Origin: Streptomyces formicae
Lineage (GTDB): Bacteria; Actinomycetota; Actinomycetes; Streptomycetales; Streptomycetaceae
Direction of reading: 5' to 3'
Length of the DNA stretch: 64,000 nt
Assembly (NCBI RefSeq): GCF_022647665.1
Contig: NZ_CP071872.1
Location: 6,758,001 to 6,822,000 of the forward strand
Made by a program: the position numbers and the translations under genes. The notes beneath the pieces were generated by a model. It did not search any database and had not been told where the DNA came from. It worked only from the letters and a program-made list of their open reading frames with translations. Within the stretch, counting starts at the first letter, position 1. The number at the start of each line of letters is the position of its first letter. Positions 15,418 to 23,379 of the stretch are shown one piece after another.

Positions 15418-16612
15418 CCACAAGGAAACAAGGTCACATCCATCGGGTAGTGTCCGGCGACGTGAAGACGTACGACATAGACGCCGAGTGGACCGCCTCG
15501 GACCTGGCCCTACTGGATGACCTGAAGAGGGCGGAGGCTCTGCTCCCCGAGGACGCTCCCCGCGCCCTGCTCTCCATCCGCCTGTCTGTACTTACGGACG
15601 ACACTACGTCGCCGGTGCGGCAGGAGCTCGACCTCCGCCTACTCGCCAGGGAGAAGGGGGTACCGCGTCGTCGGTGTCGCCTCGGATCTCAACGTGTCGG
15701 CGACGAAGGTTCCACCGTGGAAGCGGAAGTCTCTCGGCGAGTGGCTCAACAACCGAGCCCCCGAGTTCGATGCTCTGCTGTTCTGGAAGCTCGACCGGTT
15801 CATCCGCCGCATGACGGATCTCTCGACCATGATCGAGTGGTGCGAGAGGTACGGGAAGAACCTGGTCTCGAAGAACGACGCGATCGACCTCGGCACGACT
15901 GTCGGTCGGATCATGGTCACGCTCATCGGCGGCATCGCCGAGATCGAGGCAGCGAACACGTCGACCCGTGTGGCGTCGCTCTGGGACTACACGCGGACTC
16001 AGGACGCATGGCTTGTCGGCAAGCCTGCGTACGGCTACGTCACGACGAAGATCAGCGGCAAGCCTGCCCTTGCCATCGATCCCGACTCAGAGAAGGCGCT
16101 GCACTGGGCTCGCCGCATGGCGCTGCGAGGAGTGTCCGCACGGCGCATGGTTCGGTGCATACTCCGCGCCGGGCTCATGTCCGCCGGGCTCACCCCGTCG
16201 ACTCTCCTCCGGCGCCTTCGTAACCCGGCGCTCATGGGGTACCGGTCGAGGAGAACAAGCAGGGCGGGAAGCGGCGGAGCCGGATCGTTCTCGGCAACGA
16301 CGGCAAGCCGATACGGGTCGCTCCCCCGATCTTCACCCCAGAGGAGTTCGAGACCCTTCAGGCGGCACTCGACCGCCGAGGGAAGAACCAGCCCACCCGG
16401 CAAGCGGGCGGAGCTACCCAGTTCCTCGGTGTGCTGATCTGCGTCGACTGCACGACCAACATGACCGTGCAGAAGACGACGACCAACGGCCGAGATTACG
16501 CCTACCTGCGGTGCGGCAACTGTAAGAGTTGTGAACGTTCTCGTTATTCCCCAGGGGTAAGTTCACGTAATTCCCCAGGCCCTGGCCTCGGACGGGCGTT
16601 AGGTTGGCCAGC

Positions 16613-17137
16613 GTGAACTTGCTGGGGTGGAGCTATCGGTATGTGGGACCGCCTGATCTGCGGGCCCTTGTCCGGCCAGAGGCTGAGGGCCGAAGCATCC
16701 ACTCGGTGGCGGACTTCAATGACTGGGCTTCGTCTCTGGCGGCGGTGGAGCTAGCCGAGCCTTTCACTTTTGTCATCGACTCAGCGGGTGTGCTGCGGCT
16801 CGCGCCGCGCCGGAGCGAGCATGTGGTGTGTGCTGGCGGTGGCCCTGTTCTGGGCGCCGGGGAGATGAGCTTCCGCGAGGAGTCCGGGCAGTGGGTGGTC
16901 GCTGAGGTGAGTAACCAGTCGACCGGATACTGCCCGGACATCCCCTCGTGGCCGGCCGTCGCGAAGGCTCTGGACGCAGCCGGGATCGAGCACCCTACCG
17001 GCTTCACCCACGAGGTGGTGTTCCGGCGCTGTCCCTCCTGCAGCCAGCTGAACATCGTTCGAGAGGAGGACTTCGTCTGCGTCTTCTGCGACGAGGACCT
17101 GCCCCGGGAATGGAACGTGGACTGGGCTGGGCGTTAG
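16613..17137 (+). CDS. Passenger protein of the IS21-family element, zinc-ribbon C-terminus
   Basis: 174 residues from GTG 16613 (TTG 16604 also possible). The body is mixed alpha/beta with YRYVGPPDLRALVRPEAEGR, IHSVADFNDWASSLA, GVLRLAPRRSEHVVCAGG and VSNQSTGYCPDIPSWPAVAK; the C-terminus is a four-cysteine zinc ribbon (CPSCSQLN, then CVFCDEDLP). No transposase motif. It resembles a widespread actinobacterial family of unknown function. It is not part of a normal IS21. Its stop overlaps the istB stop by 3 bases in convergent orientation, so it is packed tightly within the element and travels with it. A role as regulator, immunity or defence cargo is open. Confidence 0.7.
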   Translation: MNLLGWSYRYVGPPDLRALVRPEAEGRSIHSVADFNDWASSLAAVELAEPFTFVIDSAGVLRLAPRRSEHVVCAGGGPVLGAGEMSFREESGQWVVAEVSNQSTGYCPDIPSWPAVAKALDAAGIEHPTGFTHEVVFRRCPSCSQLNIVREEDFVCVFCDEDLPREWNVDWAGR

Positions 17138-17907
17138 CGGACCGGGGGCTTGTCGGCCTTGTCGGTGGGGTTCTTGGGTCGCTTGTTCGGGCGATAGCTG
17201 GGCCCGTTCATGATGACCTGGTGGCTGGTGTTGATCAGCCGGTCCAGCAGCGACTCGGCGACGACCGGGTTCGGGAAGAGCGGATACCAGTCGCTGGGCG
17301 CCCGGTTGCTGGTGATGATCAGGGACCTTCCCTGCCGTTCGCTGACCAGTTCATAGAGGTCATCGGCCTGGGACGCTCCGAGCTGGCGCATGGCGAAGTC
17401 GTCGAGGATGAGCACGTCGGGCCGTACCAGTTCACGGATCCGCTTGTCCCAGGTGCGGTCCGCGTGGCCGCCGGCGAGGTCCGCGAGGATCCGGCTGGTC
17501 TTGGCGAACCGGACGTGGGCGCCCTGGCGGACCGCGAGGTGGCCGAGGGCCTGGGCGACGTGTGTTTTTCCGACCCCGACCGGGCCGAAGAGGATGACCG
17601 ACTCGCCGGAGTGGAGCCAGCGCAGGGCTCCGAGGTCGCGGATCTGGGCGGCGGGAAGCTTCGAGGAGGCGGTGAAGTCGAACTCCTCCAGAGTGACCTG
17701 CTGCTCGAACTTAGCCCGGGTCAGGCGCCGTTGGAAGGCCACGGTCTCGCGGCGGGTGATCTCGTCCTGGCAGAGGACCTGCAGGAAGTCCAGATGCCCG
17801 AGCTCGCCGCCGTGGGCCTGGGCCAGGCGGGCATCGAGGGTTTCCAGCATGCCCGAGAGCCGCAGCGACTTCAGCGACTCACGCAGGGCAGAATCCATCA
17901 CGCCCAT
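17134..17907 (-). CDS. istB: IstB-type transposition helper ATPase
   Basis: 257 residues, AAA+ ATPase related to DnaC that loads on DNA and guides IstA to target sites. The N-terminal helical domain reads LRLSGMLETLDARLAQAHGG; Walker A is GPVGVGKTHVAQAL (about residue 107); Walker B is VLILDDFAMR; a sensor motif LIITSNRAPSDWYPLF follows. Its ATG overlaps the istA stop by one base (TGATG), the standard coupled arrangement. Full length for the family, with a Lys/Pro-rich tail. Appears intact. Confidence 0.95.
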   Translation of the reverse strand: MGVMDSALRESLKSLRLSGMLETLDARLAQAHGGELGHLDFLQVLCQDEITRRETVAFQRRLTRAKFEQQVTLEEFDFTASSKLPAAQIRDLGALRWLHSGESVILFGPVGVGKTHVAQALGHLAVRQGAHVRFAKTSRILADLAGGHADRTWDKRIRELVRPDVLILDDFAMRQLGASQADDLYELVSERQGRSLIITSNRAPSDWYPLFPNPVVAESLLDRLINTSHQVIMNGPSYRPNKRPKNPTDKADKPPVR

Positions 17908-19523
17908 CAGATGCTTCCCTCAGCTTCGCCGTGGACCTGGTCATCGTGGAGCCCATCCGCCGTCTCGGACGGGGCGACGGAGGCGAACAGCCGCTTGGGC
18001 CCGTGGAGGAAGGCCGCGGCACCCGCGTCCCCGCTCGATTCGGGCTCCGGATCGGTCTCGGTGCCGGCGATCAGGATGCCCTTGATGGTCCGGTAGGACG
18101 GATCTCCGACCGCGATCGCCCTCGCGCAGGCGGCCTCCAGCCTCGCGTCGCCGTACTTCTTCTTCAGGCCGAGGATCCCTTGGGCGGCGCGGAGCCGGTA
18201 GAGCGCGTTGACCTCCAGCAGCTGGTCGACGACGGTCCGGCAGGCGTCCCCGACCTCTGATGCCTGGGTCCGGCACCAGATCGGCGTTCGCATCTGGAAG
18301 GCGATCTTCTCCGGCGGGTAGTCGCTCCTGTCGGTGCGTTTGCCCTGCTCAAGTGCCACGTGGGTCTTGACCAGGTCGCCGTCGAGGAAGACCTGCACCA
18401 TCGTGGCGGTCGAGCGGACGTCGACCCTGCGGCCGATCAGTTTCCAGGGAACCGAGCAGAGGGTGCGGCCGACCTTGATGTGGATGTCCGGCCCGACCAC
18501 CGCCGTTGACCAGCGGGCCAGAACGAATGGGGTGGGCGGCAGCGGCAGCAGGGTCTCGGCTTCGACGGCCTCGAACACCGCCATCGGGGCGGCTCCCTGC
18601 AACGGCCGGCACTGCCGGCGGCCCGCCACCTTCTGGCTCCAGGTCACAGCCTCGGCCTGCATGTGCTCGATCGAGGTGAACTCCCGCCCCCGCCAGAACG
18701 AGTCCCGAATGTAGGGCATCGGGCGTTCGACCCGGGGCTTGTCCTTGGGCCGGGCGGCGCGGGCCGGATCGACCAGTGCCCCGTAGTGGGTGGCGAGTTC
18801 GGCATACGCCTTGTTGATCTTCGGGTCGTAGAGATCGGGCTTGTCAACGCCGGTCCGCAGGTTGTCCGGCACCAGCCGGCGTGGGACGCCCCCGAAGTAG
18901 CGGAAGGCGGCGACGTGGGCTTCGGTCCAGGCGTGCTGGTGCAGGTAGAGGACTGGGCGGACGAACATGTGCCGCGAGCACGGCAGCACCATCACGAAGG
19001 CCCAGATCCGGTGCCGCTTGCCGGTCTTCGGATTGGTCCACTGGCCGAGGTGGCCGTAGTCGATCTGAGCCTCCGAGCCCGGCTCGACGTCATCGCGCAA
19101 GACCGTGACCTGGGACCTTGCCGTCTCATCGGGGAGCGTGGCGTGCACCCAACGGCGGAACGATGAGATCGACACGTCCAGCTTGTGCTCGTCCCGCAGC
19201 CGCTGGTGGATCGTGGAAACGGTCACCGTCCCCAGCAGGTTCTTGATGTAGTCGCGGTGCTGGTCGATGTCGGGCCAGGTGATCTGCCGCAGTCGCCGGT
19301 CGGCGAGTTCGGGGAACCAGCTCTTGATCAGCTTGGCCCAGTCGGCCTCCCGCATCGGCGGCCCGCCGGGCGTGATCCCGGATGCCTCCGCCGGCTCCAG
19401 GTACTTCCTGATCGTCTTGCGGTCCACCCCCAGCGACGCTGCCAGCTCGCTCTTCGAGCGGCCCGCGTACCAGTGGACGTAGATCTCGGTGATGTCGACC
19501 ACGACGAACGTTCTCCTTGCCAT
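17907..19523 (-). CDS. istA: IstA-type DDE transposase
   Basis: 538 residues. The N-terminal helix-turn-helix reads WYAGRSKSELAASLGVDRKT, the signature of IstA DNA binding. The RNase H-like DDE core starts at about residue 130 with the first Asp in EAQIDYGHLGQW, then PCSRHMFVRPVLYLHQHAWT and GVPRRLVPDNLRTGVDKPDL (second Asp), and ends before a C-terminal beta-barrel (VGRTLCSVPWKLIGRRVDVR). Full length for the family, with no frameshift, so the element may still be active. ATG 19523 lies about 180 bases from the right terminal inverted repeat. Confidence 0.95.
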   Translation of the reverse strand: MARRTFVVVDITEIYVHWYAGRSKSELAASLGVDRKTIRKYLEPAEASGITPGGPPMREADWAKLIKSWFPELADRRLRQITWPDIDQHRDYIKNLLGTVTVSTIHQRLRDEHKLDVSISSFRRWVHATLPDETARSQVTVLRDDVEPGSEAQIDYGHLGQWTNPKTGKRHRIWAFVMVLPCSRHMFVRPVLYLHQHAWTEAHVAAFRYFGGVPRRLVPDNLRTGVDKPDLYDPKINKAYAELATHYGALVDPARAARPKDKPRVERPMPYIRDSFWRGREFTSIEHMQAEAVTWSQKVAGRRQCRPLQGAAPMAVFEAVEAETLLPLPPTPFVLARWSTAVVGPDIHIKVGRTLCSVPWKLIGRRVDVRSTATMVQVFLDGDLVKTHVALEQGKRTDRSDYPPEKIAFQMRTPIWCRTQASEVGDACRTVVDQLLEVNALYRLRAAQGILGLKKKYGDARLEAACARAIAVGDPSYRTIKGILIAGTETDPEPESSGDAGAAAFLHGPKRLFASVAPSETADGLHDDQVHGEAEGSI

Positions 19524-20211
19524 CCGGGCTGACCATCGGCCTTCCGAACCACAGGCCCAGGGCCGCCCACGCGCCTCCGCGATGACCAGGTCCCTCGATC
19601 CCGAACTCCGTCGTACCCATGGCCAATTAGGAGAAGTCGGGATGAGGAATTACATGATGCTCAAACCACCCGAGATGGGGAAAAACGTGAACGCTCACAA
19701 GAGTGGAGGGCTCGGTGCCCCCGACCCGCAGGGCGTGTACGACGTGCTTGTGGACGATGTGCTGCGAGTCCTCGGCGACTTCCCCGTACAGGTTCGGGAA
19801 TACGCGCGAGGAGCGGAGGCTCGCGCCGAAGTGAAGCGACTCGAAGATGCCATCGCCTACTACATGACCGAGCTCGAACCGGGAGGCCGCTACACGAAGA
19901 CGCGGTTCACTCGGGAGCAGGCGGAGAAGACACTCGACAAGCTCACGGACGAACTGAGCGCCGTCGACCCCGAGACCACGCAGGACCGCTGGACCCTCGT
20001 CCACAACGGGAAGACGTTCCGCGAGACGTGGAAGGCGGGAGGTATGGAAGCCATGGCCGAGGATCTGCGCCGCGTCGGCATCACATGCGAGGTGACTCGG
20101 ACCAAGGTCGAGGGAGTGCGCGCTCCGTCCGTTCACCTGCGGTTGAAGATCCCTCGCGACGTGCGCGAGCGTCTCGTCATCAAGAGCGACGACTTCGCCG
20201 CCAAGCTCTGA

Positions 20212-20620
20212 CGGAGTGATGCCCCTGCCCTGGCTCGCCTACCGCGACGCGAAGGGCGGGGGCTCGGCCAACCAGGTTGACGACCGAGCAACCTGCCGTG
20301 TAAGAAGATGCCTCCCGCTCCTTCAAGGAGCGGACACCGTAGCTCCCGCCGTGTGACGGCGGTAGAGCTGGCCACTCCGTGAAGGGGCCGCCATCCCAAG
20401 GGGCTGGCAGGGGAAGCCGAGGGCACCCCGAGCGCGAACGGTGCGCGCGATCTCCCATCCACACGCAGAGGCGTAGCTGTGCGCTGCCCTCGGCTGCCGC
20501 CAGGAGGTCGCCGACCCTTGATCATCACGAGCGAAATCATCTGGACCTGTGAGGCGTGTGCGTCGCCCCTTGTCGAGGGGGAACTTCACGCTTGCGCCGC
20601 ACCGGGAGGGGCGGCGCTCA
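20212..20620. other. Non-coding stretch with two tandem hairpins
   Basis: About 400 bases after the integrase remnant. Two small perfect hairpins stand close together: CCGCTCCTT-c-AAGGAGCGG (20315-20333) and CCGCCGT-gtg-ACGGCGG (20347-20363). No ORF is supported. The hairpins could terminate transcription from the left or be part of a leader RNA of the winged-helix gene; nothing else distinguishes these options. Confidence 0.5.
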
Positions 20621-20977
20621 GTGGCCATTAGCTTCGGCACCAACCGCCCGTGGGGTGCTGTGTCTCAGCACGAGTTCCGGCGCATGGCGAAGGACCCGAG
20701 GCACCTCCTGCCTTACCGCGTCCAGTACGCCGCCATCGGGTGGGCCGACCGCCACGGGCACGCCAGCTTTCAGGCTGGCGAGCTGGCCGCCCTGCTGGCC
20801 GGCTCGGACGGCAAGGCGTTGAGCAAGCAGAGCACGACCGGTGCAGTGAGCCGCGCGAAGGGGCTCGACCTCGTTTCGCCGCAGTCGTCGGCCGCCTGCC
20901 TTGTCCTGCCGCGCTACCTGTTCCAGAAGGAGAAGGGCGCACCTATCCCCTGCCGGGCGCACAAGGACCGCCGGTAG
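20621..20977 (+). CDS. Small winged-helix-like protein of mobile elements, function unknown
   Basis: 118 residues from GTG 20621 (GGGAGGGG upstream). Begins AISFGTNRPWGAVSQHEFRR, then LLPYRVQYAAIGWADRHGHA, an apparent helix-turn-helix part (FQAGELAALLAGSDGKAL, TTGAVSRAKGLDLVSP) and a short basic end. The pattern 'position a cell-wide check, grow along an ordered list of genes by recognition helix' matches small DNA-binding proteins I recall from Streptomyces plasmids and phages, where they sit beside replication or regulatory genes. The neighbours here (recombinase remnant, HNH-like protein, repeats) suit a mobile-element regulator. No enzymatic motif is visible. Confidence 0.6.
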   Translation: MAISFGTNRPWGAVSQHEFRRMAKDPRHLLPYRVQYAAIGWADRHGHASFQAGELAALLAGSDGKALSKQSTTGAVSRAKGLDLVSPQSSAACLVLPRYLFQKEKGAPIPCRAHKDRR

Positions 20978-21222
20978 CCGGAGCAGTACACGCCCCACAC
21001 GTACCAAGTACACGCCCGGCGCGTACCCAGATGTGGCCTGGCCTGGGGAAACGTTCGCGTCCTCTCTATCTAGTTAGCCCCCTTCGGGGGAGCAGCGGCG
21101 AAGAGAAGAGGGGGAGCAAGAGCCAACCCAAGACGCAAGCCCCAAGCACGTAAGCCCCAAGACGTAAGCCCCAAGCAGATGGGGCGGCCCACGGCCGCCA
21201 CCTTGAAGGAGACGATTCGCTT
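20978..21222. repeat. Direct repeats upstream of the HNH-like gene
   Basis: Two kinds of repeat lie in 245 bases. AGTACACGCCC occurs twice near 20984-21020. Three tandem copies of a 14-15 base unit, ACG(C/T)AAGCCCCAAG, fill about 21132-21176, just before the ribosome site of the next gene. A hairpin GCCCCCTTCGGGGGAGC stands at about 21078-21094. The spacing is iteron-like, but no replication gene is recognised; operator sites are the alternative. Confidence 0.6.
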
Positions 21223-21945
21223 TTGAGCAAGCCCAAGACGACAGCAGACCTCCGCCGCTGCGATCACTGCGGCAACGCGCTGGTCGGCAAGCGACCGCAG
21301 GCCCGGTACTGCGACTCGCGATGCAGGGACCAGGCACGTCGGCAGAGGGACCGTGAGGCGGGGCGTTCCTCGTACGTCCGCAAGGGGCGTCCGAAGACGT
21401 TGCCGAGTCGGCAGGTCTACAAGCCGGGGCACCGCTTCAACGAACTCGTACTCGTCGAGCGGCGCGGCAAGGTCAACGGTTCGGAGCGTGTCCTGTGCCG
21501 CTGCGACTGCGGCACCGTGCAGGAGTACAACCTGAGCAACCTGGCCAATGGGGTAACAGTGCGCTGCTCGGATCGAAGCCAGCACGCCGACCCTCGGTGC
21601 AAGGGAGACGACATCACGTACGACGGCGCACACAACCGCACTAAGGGGAGGCGGGGCAGTGCCAGTCTGTATCGGTGCTGGAAGTGCGGGACGCAGGCGA
21701 AGGACTGGGCGTACACCCACACGGACCCGAACGAAAAGCGCATGAGCAACGGCAGGGAGGCAGGCAGGCCGTACACGACGGACCCGACGCGGAACCTCCC
21801 CCTGTGCCGCGCCTGTCACAAGCTGTTCGACTCGACCACCGCGCCACGCATGGTGGCCAGTGGTGTGGCGACGACCTCGCCCGCGCTCGCGCTGGCGTGG
21901 GCGTACTGCGCGGACCGTCCCGGCATGAGGGACGACACCGCGTAG
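21223..21945 (+). CDS. HNH-type zinc-finger protein, phage-like
   Basis: 240 residues from TTG 21223 (GAAGGAGA at good distance, which decides this rare start). N-terminal Cys cluster RCDHCGNALVG, QARYCDSRCRDQARRQRDRE; a central segment VLVERRGKVNGSERVLCRCD; and a C-terminal part YRCWKCGTQAKDWAYTHTD, RNLPLCRACHKLFDSTT, the arrangement of Cys pairs and a His characteristic of HNH nucleases in actinophages. The catalytic His is not certain from reading alone. It may be a homing or packaging-type nuclease or only a DNA-binding protein. A hairpin at about 21958-21988 (GCCCTCCC ... GGGAGGGC) follows and probably terminates it. Confidence 0.65.
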   Translation: MSKPKTTADLRRCDHCGNALVGKRPQARYCDSRCRDQARRQRDREAGRSSYVRKGRPKTLPSRQVYKPGHRFNELVLVERRGKVNGSERVLCRCDCGTVQEYNLSNLANGVTVRCSDRSQHADPRCKGDDITYDGAHNRTKGRRGSASLYRCWKCGTQAKDWAYTHTDPNEKRMSNGREAGRPYTTDPTRNLPLCRACHKLFDSTTAPRMVASGVATTSPALALAWAYCADRPGMRDDTA

Positions 21946-22474
21946 GCCGTTGAGGCACGCCCTCCCTGACCCTGTTCCGGGGAGGGCGCACGCCCCTCGT
22001 TCTTGTGCACCCGTCCGGGTGCCGGTTGAGGCAGCCAGTAGGCCCTGACCTGGTCGTTCTCCGCCGTAGCGTAGGCTCGCCGCCGTCTGATCGACCCTGC
22101 AACCGTGGCGATGGGGGCCCTGCTAAGGACTACCGGTGATGCTCCCCATGCTGGTGCCCCTGATCGACCTTGGGACGGTGGCAGGATTTTTCCTGCCAAG
22201 ACAGGGCGGTCGGACAAAGCCCGCTTCGGGGGTCATACCCCCACCCCTTCGCCGTCGCCCTTGGGTGCCGTCGCCAGGCGCAAGCGTGAGCACCAGGACC
22301 ACGACCCCGGCGCAGTGCACCCACGACAGGGCGTCTCGTAAACCTTCGTTATCGGGACGGTTGGGCCAGGCTCGGAGTGTGTCCGTTTCGCCCACACTCG
22401 ACTGTCCCGTAACCCGTCTCGAAACATCACCCCTCGGACTAGCTTTCGGGACACGTTTATGAGACTGTCTCGCC
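21946..22474. promoter_or_regulatory. Control region of the small serine recombinase with repeated GTCTCG motifs
   Basis: No gene in about 530 bases. Hairpins: 21958-21988 (terminator of the HNH-like gene), about 22181-22198 (GGCAGGA-TTTT-TCCTGCC) and 22228-22242 (GGGGGT-CAT-ACCCCC). From 22330 to the recombinase ATG the motif CGTCTCG recurs (22330, 22421) and ends in the palindrome GAGACTGTCTC at about 22459-22469, immediately before ATG 22475. Such symmetric, iterated sites are what a resolvase/invertase or an autoregulated gene would use; the assignment is an inference. Confidence 0.45.
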
Positions 22475-23308
22475 ATGACCACGAACACCACGGCCGCACA
22501 GGTCGAACGTCACGCCTGCCCGAAGTGCGATGCCCCCGCCGGTAGCCCTTGCCGTACGACCACGGGCAAGGTGGCGGCGAACTACCACACGGGTCGCTTC
22601 GCCCTGGTGCCCGCGCTCAAAGCGGAACTGACCGTGAAGACTCCGGCCGACCGCAACCCCGGCAAGGCATGGACGGCAGGCACGCCCGTTCCGCAGGTAC
22701 CCGACGCGATACCGGGCGCAGCTATCCGACTCGGCTACGCCCGTTGCTCAACCGTTGGGCAGGAACTCCAGTCCCAGTTGGACATGCTGGCCCGTGCCGA
22801 CTGCACCCGCGTCTTCTCGGAGAAGATCAGTACCCGCGTGAAGGAGCGGCCGGAGCTGGAGAAGGCGCTCACGCTGGCACGGGAGATCAAGGCAGCCGCA
22901 CCGAATCAGCCCGTCATCCTGACCGTGGTCGAGATGAAGCGGCTTGCCCGCAGTGCGGCAGAACTGATGACGCTGTCTTCCACCCTTCAGACGGACGGCA
23001 TCCAACTGGAACTCCTGTCCGGCCCCCTTCAGGGTGTCTACGACCCCAACGGGGCAGGCGCGATCGTGTTCGCCGTGCTCGCCGTGAGTGCTGAGGTGGA
23101 GCGGGAAGGCATTCGGGAGAAGACGTTGGAAGGGCTGGACGCTGCGGCCCGTAAGGGCAACGTCGGTGGGCGTCCGTCCGTCGTGGACGACGACAAGCTA
23201 GCCGTAGCCCGTGCCCGGCACGCCAAGGGTGAGAGCGTCACAGCCATCGCCAAGGCCCTGGGGATCGGCCGTGCCACCCTGTACCGCCACTTCGGAGAGA
23301 GCGCCTGA
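22475..23308 (+). CDS. Small serine recombinase (resolvase/invertase) with N-terminal zinc finger
   Basis: 277 residues from ATG 22475. The first 45 residues are a zinc-finger-like segment (ACPKCDAPAGSPC, then NYHTGRF), as in several Streptomyces mobile-element proteins. The catalytic domain starts at about 86: IRLGYARCSTVGQELQSQLD with the nucleophile Ser in YARCST, VEMKRLARSAAELMTLSSTL and the helix-E region FAVLAVSAEVEREGIREKTL. A C-terminal helix-turn-helix (VTAIAKALGIGRATLYRHF) binds DNA. Size and layout are those of resolvases/invertases rather than phage integrases. It is the only intact recombinase in island 2. Terminated by the hairpin at 23332-23360. Confidence 0.9.
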   Translation: MTTNTTAAQVERHACPKCDAPAGSPCRTTTGKVAANYHTGRFALVPALKAELTVKTPADRNPGKAWTAGTPVPQVPDAIPGAAIRLGYARCSTVGQELQSQLDMLARADCTRVFSEKISTRVKERPELEKALTLAREIKAAAPNQPVILTVVEMKRLARSAAELMTLSSTLQTDGIQLELLSGPLQGVYDPNGAGAIVFAVLAVSAEVEREGIREKTLEGLDAAARKGNVGGRPSVVDDDKLAVARARHAKGESVTAIAKALGIGRATLYRHFGESA

Positions 23309-23331
23309 GACAGGCGCACACGGACGCAGAG

Positions 23332-23360
23332 ACCCCGGCGTATCGCTGACGCCGGGGTTT
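23332..23360. terminator. Intrinsic terminator between convergent genes
   Basis: 10-bp perfect stem ACCCCGGCGT/ACGCCGGGGT with a 7-base loop and TTT on the plus strand, between the recombinase stop (23308) and the kinase-fold gene stop (23380). Confidence 0.85.
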
Positions 23361-23379
23361 GCAGCGCAGGGCGAGCCTC

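Larger units (their letters stand above)
16530..19699. mobile_element. IS21-family insertion sequence carrying a passenger gene
   Basis: 3170 bp flanked by the 5-bp duplication AGAGT (16525-16529, 19700-19704). Ends are TGTGAACGTTCTCG on the left and, inverted, TGTGAGCGTTCACG on the right, with TTCCCCA a few bases further in on both sides. A second GTTCACGTAATTCCCCA copy lies inside the left end, matching the multiple terminal repeats of IS21 elements. It contains istA (19523-17907), istB (17907-17134) and a third gene on the other strand (16613-17137). Typical IS21 elements are about 2-2.5 kb with only istA and istB. Inserted into the zinc-ribbon codons of the island 2 integrase. Confidence 0.9.
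15450..20211 (+). pseudogene. Large serine recombinase of island 2, frameshifted and split by IS21-family element
   Basis: Homologous to the 542-residue integrase at 4453-6081 over its full length. It starts with GTG 15450 or 15462. The catalytic domain is interrupted near 15656 by one extra G (AREKG then frame change to YRVVGVASDLNVSATKVPPW); a missing G near 16249 (after ALMGYR) brings a second frame change, so the intervening half is in a different frame from both ends. Translation is then cut inside the zinc ribbon (YLRCGNCK) by the 3.17-kb insertion at 16530-19699, after which the rest resumes at 19705 (GLGAPDPQGVYDVLVDDVL) and ends at 20211 (KSDDFAAKL). No TTA codons are seen in its N-terminal region, unlike the island 1 enzyme. 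Island 2 thus has no working large integrase of its own. Confidence 0.9.

Noticed and set aside
21132..21176. CRISPR array
   Set aside because: Units are only 14-15 bases and directly tandem without spacers; no cas genes.
22105..22462. Short ORFs on both strands upstream of the small recombinase
   Set aside because: They run through hairpins and repeats, lack ribosome sites, and the region fits a control region better.
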